Positions 61,867 to 64,000 of a stretch of 64,000 nucleotides of DNA are shown in pieces. The stretch is taken from the NCBI RefSeq assembly GCF_002563635.1, contig NZ_PDIZ01000001.1, positions 124,001-188,000 of the forward strand. Direction: 5' to 3'. The translations under genes were made by a program, and so were the position numbers. Origin of the DNA: Bacillus sp. es.036 (GTDB lineage: Bacteria > Bacillota > Bacilli > Bacillales > Guptibacillaceae). The notes beneath the pieces are model-generated. The model was not told where the DNA came from, made no database searches, and saw only the letters and a program-made list of their open reading frames with translations. Position 1 is the stretch's first letter. Each line of letters begins with the position of its first letter.

Positions 61867-63195
61867 ATGAATAAGTTTTCAAAAACAGTAGCGACTTCCG
61901 TTCTCGGATTCGCTACCCTGTTTTCAAGTTTTGCCCCTGCAACAAGCTTTGCAGCAGAGAGTGAAACATCGAACTGGACAAGAGAAGATGCATCTAAAAT
62001 TGTTCAAAACAAAGATAATACGGCTCCAGAAATTAACACAAAAGACCTTGAACAAATTGCGCCAGAGTACCATATCTGGGATACGTGGCCACTACGTAAC
62101 AAAGATGGTTCGATCGCAACATTAAACGGTTATAAAGTGATTTTCTCGCTAACAGCTCCAAGTGATGTATTACCTGGTAAGCGTCATGATATCGCTGAAA
62201 TTCGCTACTTCGTTTCAAAGAACGGGAAAGATTGGAAGCTTGGCGGTACCGTTTTTAATGAAGAGCAGGCACTAGGTTCCCGTCAATGGGCAGGTTCAGC
62301 TATGATTGAAGATGGCGAGATTAATTTCTTCTATACGGCAACAGGTCGCAAAGGCGAAGAACAGCTAACTTATGAGCAGCGTCTCGTAAAGGCTTCTGCT
62401 GATGTGGATGCTTCAAATAAGGGAATCGAATTCAATAACTGGTCTGATCATGAAGTGATTCTTGAGCCAGATGGCGAATACTACCAGACAATGGAACAAA
62501 GTAAGCAGGGAGACATTGCTTATGCATTCCGTGATCCGTGGTTCTTTGAAGATCCTAAAACAGGCGAAGATTACATCTTGTTTGAAGGGAACTCTGGCGG
62601 TACACCTGCCGAACGCTCTGTTGAACAGGAGCACATCGGTTCTGAAGACTTCGCTACAGTAGACGAAGTACCTGAAGAATCAAAACTCTTTAACGGTAAT
62701 ATCGGAATCGCAAAAGCTGAAAACGATGATTACACAGAGTTTGACATCATGCCTCCACTGATGGAAGCGAACAGCCTCAATCAGGAGCTTGAACGTCCGC
62801 ATATCGTAACAAAGGGAAATAAATATTATCTTTTTACTGATACGCACAAAAACAAGTTTGCTCCAGGAATAACTGGTCCAGATGGTCTTTATGGCTTTGT
62901 ATCGGATTCTCTAACATCAGACTATGAGCCTCTTAACGGAAGTGGTCTTGTTGTTGCAAATCCAGAGAATGAGCCTTATCAAACCTATTCATGGATGGTT
63001 ATGCCGAATGGTACAGTGATTAGCTTTGCTAACTTCTATGACCTAAACGGTTTAACAATCAATGAACTTGGCGCGCAGTCAGAGCAATATCAATTTGATC
63101 ACTTTGGCGGCACATTAGCTCCATCTCTTAAACTTTCGATTCACAATGATGAAACGAAGATTACAAAAGAAATGGATGCTGGCGTATTTAAATAA
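61867..63195 (+). CDS. sacB: Levansucrase (GH68), copy 2
   Basis: A 442-aa paralogue of copy 1 with the same order of motifs: signal peptide (VATSVLGFATLFSSF..SFAA), nucleophile in HIWDTWPLRN, YAFRDPWFF and ELERPHIVT. Clearly a tandem duplication, but well diverged. It carries an extra stretch near the C-terminus (NGLTINELGAQSEQYQFDHF) absent from copy 1. Product (levan versus short fructo-oligosaccharides) cannot be predicted. Confidence 0.92.
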   Translation: MNKFSKTVATSVLGFATLFSSFAPATSFAAESETSNWTREDASKIVQNKDNTAPEINTKDLEQIAPEYHIWDTWPLRNKDGSIATLNGYKVIFSLTAPSDVLPGKRHDIAEIRYFVSKNGKDWKLGGTVFNEEQALGSRQWAGSAMIEDGEINFFYTATGRKGEEQLTYEQRLVKASADVDASNKGIEFNNWSDHEVILEPDGEYYQTMEQSKQGDIAYAFRDPWFFEDPKTGEDYILFEGNSGGTPAERSVEQEHIGSEDFATVDEVPEESKLFNGNIGIAKAENDDYTEFDIMPPLMEANSLNQELERPHIVTKGNKYYLFTDTHKNKFAPGITGPDGLYGFVSDSLTSDYEPLNGSGLVVANPENEPYQTYSWMVMPNGTVISFANFYDLNGLTINELGAQSEQYQFDHFGGTLAPSLKLSIHNDETKITKEMDAGVFK

Positions 63196-63203
63196 GAGTG
63201 ATG

Positions 63204-63240
63204 GTAACTGTCGAGGATAAGCTTCGACAGTTACTTTTCT
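63204..63240 (+). terminator. Hairpin between levansucrase 2 and the GH32 gene
   Basis: GTAACTGTCGA pairs perfectly with TCGACAGTTAC, followed by TTTTCT. It may partly terminate or set the stoichiometry of the downstream gene. Confidence 0.65.
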
Positions 63241-63284
63241 ATTTAGAGGCATTATTCGTTTGACAGACAGGAGAGCTGGATACT

Positions 63285-64000
63285 ATGAGAAAATGGTTGC
63301 TAGCTGTAGGCGTTTTTGTCGTGATTGGCATTCTTATCTTTGCGAGCTTTAATGGCAAAAATGAATCGCCACAACAAGAAGAGAAAGAGCCTGAGATACC
63401 AAAAGAATACAATCAGTCGCTACGTCCCCAGTTTCACTATACGCCAGAACAAAATTGGATGAACGATCCAAACGGGATGGTGTATGTTGAAGGGAAATAC
63501 CATTTGTTTTACCAGCATAATCCTACAGGAAATGAATTCGGAAACATGGGTTGGGGTTATGCGGTCAGTGAAGATCTTTATCACTGGGAAGAAAAACCGA
63601 TGGCGCTAGAAGCGGATGATCAGGGGATGATTTTCTCTGGTGGCGCGATTTATGACAAAACCAATACGAGCGGCCTTTTTGCAGAAGGAAAAGCGGGTCT
63701 TGTGGCTTTTTATACAATAGCGGGCGAAGAACAAACGCAGGGTCTCGCTTATAGTGAAGATGGTGTAGAAACGTGGAAGAAATACCGGGGGAACCCGATC
63801 CTTCCGAACCCTGGGATAAAAGATTTTCGAGATCCTAAAGTGGTCTGGCACGAGGAGTCTGAAAAGTGGATCATGCTTCTTGCAGCAGGAAATAAAGTCA
63901 TTTTCTATGGCTCAGATAATTTGATCGACTGGGAGAAATTAAGTGAATTCGGCGTTGATCAGGGCGCACAAGGTGGCGTTTGGGAGACGCCAGAACTTTT
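63285..64000 (+). CDS. GH32 fructan hydrolase (levanase/beta-fructosidase), 3' truncated by window
   Basis: At least 238 codons, running off the window end. An N-terminal membrane anchor or signal (WLLAVGVFVVIGILIFASF) is followed by a GH32 catalytic domain: nucleophile in NWMNDPNGMVY (about residues 62-72), GAIYDKTNTSGLF, KDFRDPKVVW and the acid/base Glu in GVWETPEL at the edge. It would release fructose from levan or sucrose outside the cell. ATG 63285 follows CAGGAGAG. Confidence 0.9.
   Translation, partial: MRKWLLAVGVFVVIGILIFASFNGKNESPQQEEKEPEIPKEYNQSLRPQFHYTPEQNWMNDPNGMVYVEGKYHLFYQHNPTGNEFGNMGWGYAVSEDLYHWEEKPMALEADDQGMIFSGGAIYDKTNTSGLFAEGKAGLVAFYTIAGEEQTQGLAYSEDGVETWKKYRGNPILPNPGIKDFRDPKVVWHEESEKWIMLLAAGNKVIFYGSDNLIDWEKLSEFGVDQGAQGGVWETPEL

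Overview
The window reads as ordinary chromosome of a low-GC, Gram-positive, spore-forming Bacillaceae. Pointers are Bacillus-type proteins (PutB, Spx, GuaD, YkoY, a YjcZ sporulation peptide), strong AGGAGG ribosome binding sites, frequent TTG and GTG starts, a T-box leader, a Mn riboswitch and a Zur box. A betaine-type BCCT carrier and two secreted levansucrases suggest a halotolerant, probably marine or soil species close to Alkalihalobacillus/Guptibacillus; the genus is a guess. No rRNA, tRNA, prophage, IS element or CRISPR array was seen.

Layout. 1-4.7 kb: proline catabolism (PutR-like regulator, putB, P5C dehydrogenase), split by about 0.75 kb of tandem hairpin repeats. 4.7-11.8 kb: sensor kinase, YnfA-type protein, two methyltransferases, a yybP-ykoY riboswitch with its TerC-family gene, a NUDIX gene, and an unusual hisS preceded by a His-codon leader peptide. 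11.8-24.2 kb: mixed housekeeping and detoxification genes (APH-like kinase, DUF4396 protein with a CsoR-like operator, oxidoreductase, a second lspA-like gene, spx, MFS pump, M14-like peptidase, arsRBC, fatty acid desaturase). 24.5-28.9 kb: polar amino-acid ABC transporter, T-box-regulated trpS, and a decayed bioB. 28.9-38.5 kb: two STAS/RsbR-like genes (one interrupted by UGA), BCCT carrier, peptidase E with a kinase-like partner, HxlR regulator, prfC, and an MFS pump with its own operator and leader hairpin. 38.6-49.7 kb: a sigma-54 activator, YfcC transporter, iadA and, 5 kb on, a secreted cyanophycinase, with matching sigma-54 promoters before the transporter and the cyanophycinase. 49.7-58.6 kb: guaD, K+ channel, Zur-controlled alternative S14, MerR regulator, CNNM/CBS protein, a Hanks-type kinase, and a ccdA/thioredoxin/two-component cluster. 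58.7-64 kb: M20 dipeptidase, then two tandem levansucrases and a truncated GH32 fructanase.

Functional links. The most interesting system is the proposed sigma-54 regulon for cyanophycin-like polymer use: extracellular cyanophycinase would release beta-aspartyl dipeptides, the YfcC carrier would import them, and isoaspartyl dipeptidase would split them into amino acids. Second is the hisS leader: a 13-residue ORF with three consecutive His codons followed by a strong terminator, ahead of a eukaryote-type HisRS. In Firmicutes this control is normally done by a T-box. The intergenic spaces also carry two different palindromic motifs arrayed at about 20-bp steps and a tandem array of roughly 120-nt imperfect hairpins.
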